The notes under the pieces: model-generated
What the model was told of the DNA's origin: nothing
Database searches by the model: none
The model's input: only the letters and a program-made list of their open reading frames with translations
Shown: positions 6,320 to 11,843 of the stretch, one piece after another
Numbering within the stretch: the stretch's first letter is position 1
How the letters are laid out: each line of letters begins with the position of its first letter
NCBI GenBank assembly: GCA_002787175.1
Contig: PCWC01000089.1
Location: 3,659 to 15,501, forward strand
Source: Parcubacteria group bacterium CG11_big_fil_rev_8_21_14_0_20_39_22
GTDB lineage: Bacteria; Patescibacteriota; Minisyncoccia; Phycocordibacterales; GCA-002787175
Length of the DNA: 11,843 bases
Direction: 5' to 3'
Made by a program: the position numbers and the translations under genes

Positions 6320-7201
6320 ATGCCAAAAACACTTCATATATTTCATGCCATCTCAAGTTTAAGAGAGCGCTATTATACCGCGGCTGTTGGCAAACAGGCG
6401 CTTTTAAAATTACTCAGTGAAGCGGAAGTGGCTGAACAAGTATACAACTCTAATGCCATTGAAAACAGCACTCTTACACTTGAGGAAACCGAAAAAATAC
6501 TTTTACAGATAGATTTAGACAGATACGTCAATGAACGAGAAATCTTTGAAGCAAAAAATCTGGCGCGGGTTGTGTCATATATAGACAAAAGAGCCAAAGA
6601 ACAAGAACTTACCCTTGAGGTGATTTTGTCACTTCACAAAATGTTGATTTCAAATATCCGCGATGAGATTGCCGGCCGATTTAGAAAAGACAACGAATTT
6701 GTGCGGGTCGGCAGCCATATCGCTCCTAACCCCAAAGAGGTAGTTGGCCGACTTGAAAAAATGTTGGCCGAGTACAATGCCACTAGCCATGAAAATATAA
6801 TTAAAAGAATCGCAAAACTACATCTTGTTTTTGAATACACTCACCCATTTTGCGACGGTAATGGCCGTATTGGACGGGTTATAAATAATTACTTACTGAT
6901 CCGAGAAGGCTTTGTGCCGATAAACATCAAATTTATTGATCGCAAAAAATATTATGAAGCATTTAACGAATTTGATGCCAAAGGCGCGACTGACATTATG
7001 GAAGAAATAGTAGGCAAAGCGCTCACTAACAGTTACCACAAACGACTTGCGTATTTGGAAGGCGCACACATTGTCACGCTCGCTGAATACGCAAAAATGA
7101 ATAACATATCACACTCTAATTTAATTAACAAGGCAACTCGCCAAACAATAGAGGCGTTTCTCGAAAAAGATGTGTGGAAAATAGGCGCCACAAAAAAATA
7201 A
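6320..7201 (+). CDS. Fic-domain protein (AMPylase/NMPylase type) with inhibitory helix
   Basis: Fic enzymes usually transfer AMP, or another nucleotide-derived group, to hydroxyl side chains of target proteins. The catalytic loop is canonical, HPFCDGNGRIGR with H175. Upstream, SNAIEN (44-49) fits the (S/T)xxxE(G/N) autoinhibition motif with E48, so this is a class II Fic protein that carries its own inhibitor. The C-terminus (about 250-290, VTLAEYAKMNNISHSNLINK) looks like a helix-turn-helix. I chose ATG 6320 (293 residues) over TTG 6302 because it leaves a normal leader after the promoter; neither start has a clear Shine-Dalgarno sequence. The gene stands alone between an attC-like site and a related half-site, consistent with a single-gene cassette. 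The target is unknown. Confidence 0.93.
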   Translation: MPKTLHIFHAISSLRERYYTAAVGKQALLKLLSEAEVAEQVYNSNAIENSTLTLEETEKILLQIDLDRYVNEREIFEAKNLARVVSYIDKRAKEQELTLEVILSLHKMLISNIRDEIAGRFRKDNEFVRVGSHIAPNPKEVVGRLEKMLAEYNATSHENIIKRIAKLHLVFEYTHPFCDGNGRIGRVINNYLLIREGFVPINIKFIDRKKYYEAFNEFDAKGATDIMEEIVGKALTNSYHKRLAYLEGAHIVTLAEYAKMNNISHSNLINKATRQTIEAFLEKDVWKIGATKK

Positions 7202-7205
7202 TGTA

Positions 7206-7250
7206 CGCCCGATAACAATGGCGGGCTTCTCATAGTGCGCGAACAGTATT
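7206..7250 (+). repeat. Half-site related to the attC-like elements
   Basis: GGCGGGCTTCTCATA (7220-7234) is identical to 2139-2153 inside attC-like copy 1. It is followed by GTGCGCGAACAGTATT, compared with TGCGCGAACGTTAT in copy 2. A small hairpin GCCCG/CGGGC (7207-7211, 7222-7226) precedes it. The left arm (GCATATGAG and the RYYYAAC box) is missing: the Fic stop codon is at 7199-7201, so this looks like a degenerate or recombined right half. The GTT core is altered to AGT. Confidence 0.5.
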
Positions 7251-7276
7251 GGAAATAAATTATTTTTGCGCCCAAA

Positions 7277-7282
7277 TATAAT
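7277..7282 (+). promoter_or_regulatory. Probable -10 box for the DsrE-like gene
   Basis: A perfect TATAAT lies 17 nt before the ATG at 7300, implying a leader of only about 10 nt. No convincing -35 box is found at normal spacing; TTGGAA at 7249 is 22 nt away. Confidence 0.4.
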
Positions 7283-7299
7283 CAACTAACCAAAATGCT

Positions 7300-7623
7300 A
7301 TGAAACTAGGAATCATCATCAGCCAAACAAATCCGGAAACAAATTGGAACGCTTTCCGTCTAGCTAATTTTGCCCTAAAGCAAGGCGACGAAGTTAAAAT
7401 TTTTCTTGTTGGAGAAGGCGTAGAGTACGAAAGAAGCAGTTCGGAAAAGTTCAACATCCAAGAACAAATAGCGGAATTTTTAAAATCTGAAAAAGCGAAA
7501 ATTTTGGCATGTGGCACCTGCTTAAAGTCCCGCAATCAAGAGGCTACCAATACATGCCCAATGAGCACAATGGAAGATCTATATGCGCTTGTTCAAGAAA
7601 GCGATAAAATTTTAACTTTTTAA
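7300..7623 (+). CDS. DsrE-family (sulfur relay-like) protein
   Basis: This 107-residue protein has the length and fold pattern of the DsrE/DsrF/YchN family. The opening strand is 'MKLGIIISQTNPETNWNAFRLA', followed by 'ALKQGDEVKIFLVGEGVEYE' and 'KAKILACGTCLKSRN' with two cysteines (CGTC) near residues 71-74. The second position corresponds to where sulfur-carrying DsrE proteins keep their reactive cysteine. Members bind or transfer sulfane sulfur in the cytoplasm, but many small single-gene homologues have no known partner, and no DsrF, DsrH or TusD/TusC/TusB genes are adjacent. It starts at ATG 7300; an ATG at 7295 is closed at once by TGA. Confidence 0.8.
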   Translation: MKLGIIISQTNPETNWNAFRLANFALKQGDEVKIFLVGEGVEYERSSSEKFNIQEQIAEFLKSEKAKILACGTCLKSRNQEATNTCPMSTMEDLYALVQESDKILTF

Positions 7624-7654
7624 TCTTAATCGTTATAATAATTTTACTAACCCT

Positions 7655-7879
7655 ATGTCTATGACGAACTTTGGTTTTGCGCCTTTTGGCTGGATTTTTA
7701 TGATCCTTTTCTGGGCTTTGGTGATTGCCGGAATCGTTGCCTTGATAAAATGGATAGCCGGTCAAAATAAGGCTGAAAGTGAAAAAGACAAAACTGCCTT
7801 AGATATCCTCAAAGAGAGATATGCAAAAGGCGGCATCAACAAAAAAGAGTTTGAAGAAAAAAAGAAAGATTTAGAATAA
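7655..7879 (+). CDS. Small membrane protein with C-terminal SHOCT domain
   Basis: The 74 residues contain one transmembrane helix at about 12-33 (GWIFMILFWALVIAGIVALI). A charged linker follows, and then a SHOCT motif, ALDILKERYAKGGINKKEFEEKKKDL (48-73). SHOCT is a short C-terminal oligomerisation module found on many otherwise unrelated bacterial proteins; a one-TM plus SHOCT arrangement is common and of unknown function. TATAAT at 7634-7639, with a poor -35 (TTTAAC, 7611-7616) at 17 nt, would give a leader of about 9 nt. An in-frame ATG at 7661 is an alternative start. Confidence 0.8.
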   Translation: MSMTNFGFAPFGWIFMILFWALVIAGIVALIKWIAGQNKAESEKDKTALDILKERYAKGGINKKEFEEKKKDLE

Positions 7880-7933
7880 GAGGTTTGGAGCTTCGAGCAT
7901 TCACCCTTTTAATCCCCCACCTTTCGCCAATAA

Positions 7934-7962
7934 TTGACTTAAACTACTCAATTGGATATAAT
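7934..7962 (+). promoter_or_regulatory. Sigma70-type promoter of the second Fic gene
   Basis: TTGACT (7934-7939) and TATAAT (7957-7962) are separated by exactly 17 nt. Transcription should start near 7969, about 23 nt before the ATG at 7992. The -10 box lies inside the inverted-repeat cluster at 7950-7986. Confidence 0.85.
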
Positions 7963-7986
7963 TGGACATAGTTAATATATCCAATT
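7950..7986. promoter_or_regulatory. Operator-like cluster of AATTGGAYAT half-sites
   Basis: AATTGGATAT (7950-7959) and ATATCCAATT (7977-7986) are a perfect 10-bp inverted repeat. A third half-site, AATTGGACAT (7960-7969), follows the first directly in tandem. The cluster covers the -10 box, the expected start of transcription and the short leader, the place for a repressor. The gene it controls encodes a Fic protein with a C-terminal winged-helix domain, which makes autoregulation the simplest hypothesis. Confidence 0.65.
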
Positions 7987-7991
7987 AAAAT

Positions 7992-9086
7992 ATGCTAAAA
8001 AACAGCCAAAAACCATTAGAAACACAGCAAATTTCCGACAATTTTTCAAAGCGGATTGAACAAATCCCATCTGTTATTGTTTCAAAAATTGCCAAAATTG
8101 ATGAATTAAAAGGACAATGGATAACCGGAGCGCGCCTTAACCCGCAAGTTTTAGGGCGTTTAAAACGCTCGGTTTTGATTACGTCTACCGGTGCCTCTAC
8201 TCGTATTGAGGGTTCTCGCCTTTCTGACGAAGACATCGAAAAATTAATGAAGGGCATTAGTATTCAAAAATTTACCAACCGCGATAAACAGGAGGCCCAA
8301 GGATATTATGAACTGTTGGAAAATGTTTTTAATTCCTGGAAAAACTTAAAATTCAACGAGAGTTTAATTAAAAATTTTCACCTAGAACTTTTGAAGCGCG
8401 TGGAAAAAGATGAAAGCCACCGCGGCGAATATAAAAAAGGCGAAAACAAGGTACACATGCTCAACGAAGCTGGCCAATCGGTCGACATCCTTTTTGACAC
8501 CTCGCCTGCCTATCTGACCCCTGCTCAAATGCGCGACTTGGTTGAATGGACGCAAAAAACATTAACAGAAAACAAATACCATCCATTATTGGTAATTGGA
8601 AATTTTTTAGTTGAATTCCTAAAAATTCACCCTTTTACTGATGGCAACGGGAGGCTGTCCCGCGTGCTTACAAACCTGCTTTTACTTCAAGCCGGATATC
8701 TGTACATACCCTATGTGTCTCACGAAAAATTAATTGAGGACAATAAACCTGGTTATTACATCGCTCTGCGACGCAGCCAAAAATCCATGGGAACAAAGAG
8801 TGAAAATATTACTGACTGGCTGAATTTTTTCTTAGATATGGTTCTGAAACAATCACAAATGGCCGTGGAACTCTTGTCAAAAGAAAATATAGAAAAAATT
8901 CTCTCGGAAAAACAGCTGGCGGTGTGGCAATATATTACAGAGGCAAAAGAAACAAGCACTGGTGATATTGCAAAAAATACTAACATAGCCAGGCCAACCG
9001 TAAAACAAACCCTGGAGGTGCTGCTCAAACTTAAAAAAATTGAGCGGGTTGGACTTGGAAGAAGCGCGAGATACAAAATACTTTGA
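7992..9086 (+). CDS. Fic-domain protein with C-terminal winged helix
   Basis: This 364-residue Fic protein is of the common bacterial Fic/DUF4172-like layout. Residues 69-74 (STRIEG) match the inhibitory (S/T)xxxE(G/N) motif with E73. The catalytic loop is HPFTDGNGRLSR with H213; the LSR ending instead of xGR is frequent in this subfamily. A helical region follows, and residues about 300-364 form a winged helix-turn-helix ('STGDIAKNTNIARPTVKQTL' at 322-341, then a wing 'ERVGLGRSARYKI'). It probably AMPylates a protein target, unknown here, and may bind DNA. It differs clearly from the Fic protein at 6320 in length and domain content, so the two are not a recent duplication. Its promoter and operator-like repeats lie within 60 nt upstream; there is no Shine-Dalgarno sequence. 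Confidence 0.93.
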   Translation: MLKNSQKPLETQQISDNFSKRIEQIPSVIVSKIAKIDELKGQWITGARLNPQVLGRLKRSVLITSTGASTRIEGSRLSDEDIEKLMKGISIQKFTNRDKQEAQGYYELLENVFNSWKNLKFNESLIKNFHLELLKRVEKDESHRGEYKKGENKVHMLNEAGQSVDILFDTSPAYLTPAQMRDLVEWTQKTLTENKYHPLLVIGNFLVEFLKIHPFTDGNGRLSRVLTNLLLLQAGYLYIPYVSHEKLIEDNKPGYYIALRRSQKSMGTKSENITDWLNFFLDMVLKQSQMAVELLSKENIEKILSEKQLAVWQYITEAKETSTGDIAKNTNIARPTVKQTLEVLLKLKKIERVGLGRSARYKIL

Positions 9087-9124
9087 GATATAAAAATATC
9101 AAGGTGTTTTGGGGAAAGGGCATT

Positions 9125-9150
9125 CCCGCCTTCGCCAAGGCTACGGCGGG
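9125..9150. repeat. Interspersed GC-rich palindromic repeat
   Basis: CCCGCC (9125-9130) and GGCGGG (9145-9150) enclose an inner stem GCC/GGC (9134-9136, 9139-9141). From memory this unit recurs in intergenic DNA of Parcubacteria-like genomes, where it is often mistranslated as 'AFAKATAGRQ' on one strand or 'ARRSLGEGG' on the other. It lies between the Fic stop (9086) and the start at 9209, so the longer reading frame that crosses it (from 9083) is unlikely to be translated. Confidence 0.7.
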
Positions 9151-9161
9151 CAGGCAAGGTA

Positions 9162-9203
9162 TTTTCTTCGCTCTTGGAGGTCGCTCGAAAAATTTATTTA
9201 AAA
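9162..9203 (+). repeat. Interspersed leader repeat, copy 2
   Basis: TTTTCTTCGCTC, then GGTCGCTCGAAAAA and TTATTTAA, match 2273-2312 nearly base for base apart from small gaps. As in copy 1, the repeat stops a few bases before an ATG (9209). It follows the GC-rich palindrome directly, so the two may be one composite element. Confidence 0.6.
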
Positions 9204-9208
9204 TCTTT

Positions 9209-9838
9209 ATGTCGGAAGAATTAAATACTAATGTAACTCCAACATCTAAACCCCAGCCCCTAATGAAAACATTTTCGAAGTGTTTTAATGTTATTTTGAC
9301 CGGGGATAGGGACGCGAGCCACCAAGCGGCGCGGCAAATTAGGAGGCTGGTATATGGTTCCGCGGGCGATAAATTCAAAGATATCGCGTCAATTATAGAA
9401 AGCGCCCCCAAGGAGTATGAAAAAATTACGGAAGGATTTAGGCAAGAAAACTTCGTCATAGCCGTTTCGGTTATGTATTTTTTGCATGATAAAGAAAGCC
9501 AGCCGGATTTTCTATTCCCTTGGCTGTTTCATTTAATCCAACACCCAAACGGCAACATCCGCCAGGCCGCGGTGCGCATGTTTAGACAAGAACTTGGGCC
9601 GCTGACCGTGCATATCCGTTTCCCCAATGAAAAATCCGCTTATCGGCTGCGGCTTTCACCCGAACAAGCTGACTTTATTCTTTTTAAGCTGTCGGCAAAT
9701 CTAAACGATCTGACAAAAAATTTGTGGAAACCCGCCTACAAAAGGTATAAATATATTTCCTCGCTTCCGAATGGTCCCTATAAATCGATCCGGATGGTGC
9801 TGGGCCAATTAGAGGATGACTGCGGCAATTTGGATTGA
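9209..9838 (+). CDS. Hypothetical helical protein, 209 residues
   Basis: I do not recognise the family. From ATG 9209 the protein begins MSEELNTNVTPTSKP, a disordered-looking tail, followed by a mostly helical body. 'SHQAARQIRRLVY' and 'NGNIRQAAVRMFRQEL' resemble single HEAT-type helical repeats, and the end (KYISSLPNGPYKSIRMVLGQLEDDCGNLD) is acidic. There is no signal peptide or membrane segment. An upstream start at 9083 would force translation through the interspersed repeats and is rejected; an internal ATG at 9263 (MKTFSKCF) remains possible. It ends 30 nt before the beta-helix gene, whose -35 box overlaps this stop codon. Composition is intermediate between the AT-rich island and the GC-richer gene downstream. 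Confidence 0.65.
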   Translation: MSEELNTNVTPTSKPQPLMKTFSKCFNVILTGDRDASHQAARQIRRLVYGSAGDKFKDIASIIESAPKEYEKITEGFRQENFVIAVSVMYFLHDKESQPDFLFPWLFHLIQHPNGNIRQAAVRMFRQELGPLTVHIRFPNEKSAYRLRLSPEQADFILFKLSANLNDLTKNLWKPAYKRYKYISSLPNGPYKSIRMVLGQLEDDCGNLD

Positions 9839-9862
9839 TTTTTTTCACTCTGAAGCTATACT
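9835..9862 (+). promoter_or_regulatory. Promoter placing the transcript start at the ATG (leaderless)
   Basis: TTGATT (9835-9840) and TATACT (9857-9862) are separated by 16 nt. The expected start of transcription, about 7 nt after the -10 box, coincides with the ATG at 9869, so the mRNA would be leaderless. The -35 box overlaps the stop codon of the preceding gene. Confidence 0.6.
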
Positions 9863-9868
9863 GAAAGC

Positions 9869-11797
9869 ATGGATAATCGCGGAGGGAAATTTGCAATTGG
9901 GCTTAAGCCGCTGTTACTGCTGACGGTATTTTTTGTAATACTACTCGCGAACACTGGTAGCGCCCAAGCTCGCACCAATATCTACGCCCCGAGTGTTGAT
10001 ATTAACACCCCCACCACCTGGACCATGGCTGGTTCGCCTTATGTCATCTCCGGCTGGGCCTGGCTGGATGTGACCGCAACTTTGACCATTGATGCCGGAG
10101 CGGTGGTTAAGTTCATCCCTGACCGCTGGAATCACAGATATAATGGCCTCAATGTGTCTGGTGGCGGCAAAATTATCGCCAATGGAACCAGCGATGCGCC
10201 GGTTATCTTTACTTCCTATTACGACGATACCGCCTCCGGCGATACTAATGGCGATGCCACTTCGCCAACGGCTGGTGATTGGCGAGGCATTATCTTGGAC
10301 GCGGACGCTTCTGAACTCTCGCATGTTGAAGTGCGTTATGGCGCTAACATCTACCAGTCTTATGGCGGCATCGAGATTAAAAACAACAGTACGGCCAGCC
10401 TAGGGGATGTTTCTATCAAATACTCAGCCGGAAGCGCCTTGCGCTTGAACCAACCATCCAGTCCTACCATTACCAACCTTACCATAGACACCAGCAATGA
10501 TTATGGTATTTACTCCACCATTGCGGGCAGTAGTGTTACTATTATCAACGCCACTATCAGCAACAGCGCGGACGGGGTGGCTGTTTTGTCCGTGGGTAAT
10601 ACTTTAGCTTTTACCAATACTGTTGTGTCTAATGCCAAGCCCGTAATTAACCTGACTGGTGCGACGGTCAACGTCAACGCGACCTGGCCTAAAATTGGCA
10701 GCGCCGCTTATGTGCTGGATAATGACATTAGTGTCCCCACGGGCATCACCTTGACTATTGCCCCGGGCGTGGTGGTTAAGGGTGAATATAGCCTTTATCC
10801 GGATTCGCGATTGGAGATTTTCGGTCGGCTCTTGGCCCAAGGCACGCTTGAGGCACCCATTGTGTTCACCTCTCTCCGTGATGATACATTCGGTGGAGAC
10901 AGTAATAATGACGCCAGCGCCTCATCCCCGGCCGCTGGGGACTGGGGCGGGCTGTATTTTGAGAATTCATCCGATTCTATTTTGGAATACGCCACTATCC
11001 GCTACGGCGGCAATTATGCGGATGACTTTAATGGCGTTTTTTATGCCACCACGGATAATATGATGTTGCATCTGAAGAATTCTTCCCTGGCCGTAGCCAC
11101 CAGCACCATTGGCTTGGCTAATACCGCCGTTTACATGGAAGGAACATCGGCTCTTACTATGTCCGGCTCCACTGTGGCCACAACCACTACCGCTATTCTC
11201 TCTTCATCCTCGCTTGGTTCGACCATCTCGAACACCTCATTTATCAATAACACCCACTTTGCCATTTCCAATACTGGCACCCAGATAGACGCCCGCCACA
11301 ATTGGTGGGGTGATAATACTGGCCCGCACCATGCAACAAATAATCCTGACGGCGCCGGTCAAACAATCACGGGAAATATACTGTTTGATCCGTGGACCAA
11401 ATATCTTGACCCGGTGATTATCGTGCCGGGCATCCTCGGCAGTTGGAACGTGCTCGGACAATGGGAATTGGACCCGATTTTGAACACCTACGACAATCTC
11501 TGGGTTGCCATGCAAGATGCGGGCTATGTGGTTGACCAGACCCTGTTCGCGTTCCCCTACAACTGGCGGCTCTCCAATACCTACACCGCGGGTCTGCTGA
11601 AAGACAAGATTGACGAGGTCAAAGGCATCTGCGGATGCCACAAGGTGGACATTGTGGCTCATTCCATGGGCGGCCTGGTGGCGCGTGCCTATGTTGAGCT
11701 CTTGGATTACGAGAATGATATTGACCAGCTCATCTTTTTGGGCGTGCCGCATAAAGGGGCGACTAGCTCATATTGTTTTCTAGTCAATAGCTTGTAA
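9869..11797 (+). CDS. Exported beta-helix protein with alpha/beta-hydrolase domain, truncated by an IS
   Basis: The N-terminus has a basic start, a hydrophobic helix at about 13-27 and a likely signal-peptidase site after AQA (32-34), so the protein is exported. Two similar beta-helix units follow. Each goes through 'TLTI.AG.VVK', 'APV(I/V)FTS..DDT..GD(T/S)N.DA' and 'GDW.G', ending in 'VRYGA' or 'IRYGG' (about 78-160 and 295-380). A 'DARHNWWGDNTGPHH' segment leads into an alpha/beta-hydrolase domain of the lipase/PGAP1/LCAT kind: strand 'VIIVPGILGSW' and nucleophile elbow AHSMGG with S599. The domain ends soon after 'LGVPHKGAT', before the catalytic Asp and His could appear. The last residues and the stop come from the insertion-sequence end. 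The hydrolase is therefore very probably inactive, though the beta-helix part may still be made. The gene is visibly richer in GC than the left half of the window. Confidence 0.85.
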   Translation: MDNRGGKFAIGLKPLLLLTVFFVILLANTGSAQARTNIYAPSVDINTPTTWTMAGSPYVISGWAWLDVTATLTIDAGAVVKFIPDRWNHRYNGLNVSGGGKIIANGTSDAPVIFTSYYDDTASGDTNGDATSPTAGDWRGIILDADASELSHVEVRYGANIYQSYGGIEIKNNSTASLGDVSIKYSAGSALRLNQPSSPTITNLTIDTSNDYGIYSTIAGSSVTIINATISNSADGVAVLSVGNTLAFTNTVVSNAKPVINLTGATVNVNATWPKIGSAAYVLDNDISVPTGITLTIAPGVVVKGEYSLYPDSRLEIFGRLLAQGTLEAPIVFTSLRDDTFGGDSNNDASASSPAAGDWGGLYFENSSDSILEYATIRYGGNYADDFNGVFYATTDNMMLHLKNSSLAVATSTIGLANTAVYMEGTSALTMSGSTVATTTTAILSSSSLGSTISNTSFINNTHFAISNTGTQIDARHNWWGDNTGPHHATNNPDGAGQTITGNILFDPWTKYLDPVIIVPGILGSWNVLGQWELDPILNTYDNLWVAMQDAGYVVDQTLFAFPYNWRLSNTYTAGLLKDKIDEVKGICGCHKVDIVAHSMGGLVARAYVELLDYENDIDQLIFLGVPHKGATSSYCFLVNSL

Positions 11798-11843
11798 TCA
11801 CTTCCAGTGGTGTTTTCATGTTAAGCCCCATGTGCGGTCTCTC
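11774..11843 (-). mobile_element. 3' end of an insertion sequence (IS481/IS3-like), runs off the window
   Basis: The element interrupts the hydrolase gene. Its exact outer end is not certain. A TG-type terminus at 11774 (TGTTTTCTAGTC) is plausible, and CTAG occurs at 11763-11766 and 11780-11783, of interest because IS481 targets CTAG-containing sites. The other end and the target duplication lie outside the window. Confidence 0.65.
11784..11843 (-). CDS. Transposase C-terminus (integrase-core DDE type), partial
   Basis: The - strand from the window edge reads ERPHMGLNMKTPLEVITSY and then TGA (stop at 11786-11784). 'RPH.GL...TP.E' is the typical C-terminal signature of rve-type DDE transposases in IS481 and IS3 family elements, lying shortly after the catalytic Glu. 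Only 19 residues are visible, so the family cannot be fixed; IS481-like is my preference because the stop lies so close to the element's end. Confidence 0.75.
   Translation of the reverse strand, partial: ERPHMGLNMKTPLEVITSY

Noticed and set aside
9083..9208. N-terminal extension of the 209-residue protein, starting at 9083
   Set aside because: The extension translates the interspersed palindrome (giving AFAKATAGRQ) and the leader repeat; the ATG at 9209 directly after the repeat is the natural start.
11237..11752. Long - strand open frame opposite the hydrolase domain
   Set aside because: It is a shadow of the strongly coding + strand frame; its translation shows no recognisable family.

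Overview
The window looks like a piece of a small-genome bacterium, most likely Candidate Phyla Radiation (Patescibacteria, Parcubacteria-like). This is an inference. Supporting it are the mostly AT-rich DNA, start codons with almost no Shine-Dalgarno sequence, very short or absent 5' leaders, and an interspersed GC-rich palindrome (9125-9150) of a kind I associate from memory with these genomes. TGA is used as an ordinary stop (genes ending at 5419, 9086, 9838), so the standard bacterial code applies and not the TGA=Gly code of Gracilibacteria. Every gene up to the right end is on the + strand.

Left part (1-7250): an accessory or defence island arranged like consecutive cassettes. Cassette 1 runs off the left edge. 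It carries a type II restriction endonuclease of the MvaI/BcnI family (5' end missing), a TIGR04255-like protein and a one-pass membrane protein, joined by 3-nt gaps. Cassette 2 (about 2164-6120) carries a Schlafen AlbA-domain protein, then a promoter and a compact restriction-modification operon: cytosine-5 DNA methyltransferase, PD-(D/E)XK endonuclease and Vsr-type endonuclease. Cassette 3 (about 6121-7245) carries one Fic protein with its own strong promoter.

Cassettes 1 and 2 end with the same composite 3' module. It consists of a long GC-rich hairpin, an A-rich linker of exactly 68 nt, and a long imperfect palindrome. The palindrome has the architecture of an integron attC site: R''-L''-variable loop-L'-R', with RYYYAAC/GTTRRRY-like outer boxes. 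Both the hairpin and the R boxes show compensatory changes between copies. A half-site of the same family follows cassette 3. No integron integrase lies in the window. This is the most interesting structure here: a CALIN-like (attC cluster lacking an integrase) or analogous cassette array carrying restriction and toxin-type genes, including an unusually large cassette of about 4 kb.

Middle part (7250-9838): a DsrE-family sulfur-relay-like protein, a small membrane protein with a SHOCT domain, a second Fic protein with a C-terminal winged helix and an operator-like cluster of half-sites over its promoter, then an interspersed-repeat region and an unrecognised 209-residue protein.

Right part (9869-11843): a visibly more GC-rich, probably leaderless gene for an exported beta-helix protein with a C-terminal alpha/beta-hydrolase (lipase/PGAP1-like) domain. 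It is cut off by the 3' end of an insertion sequence whose transposase tail is read on the - strand at 11784-11843.
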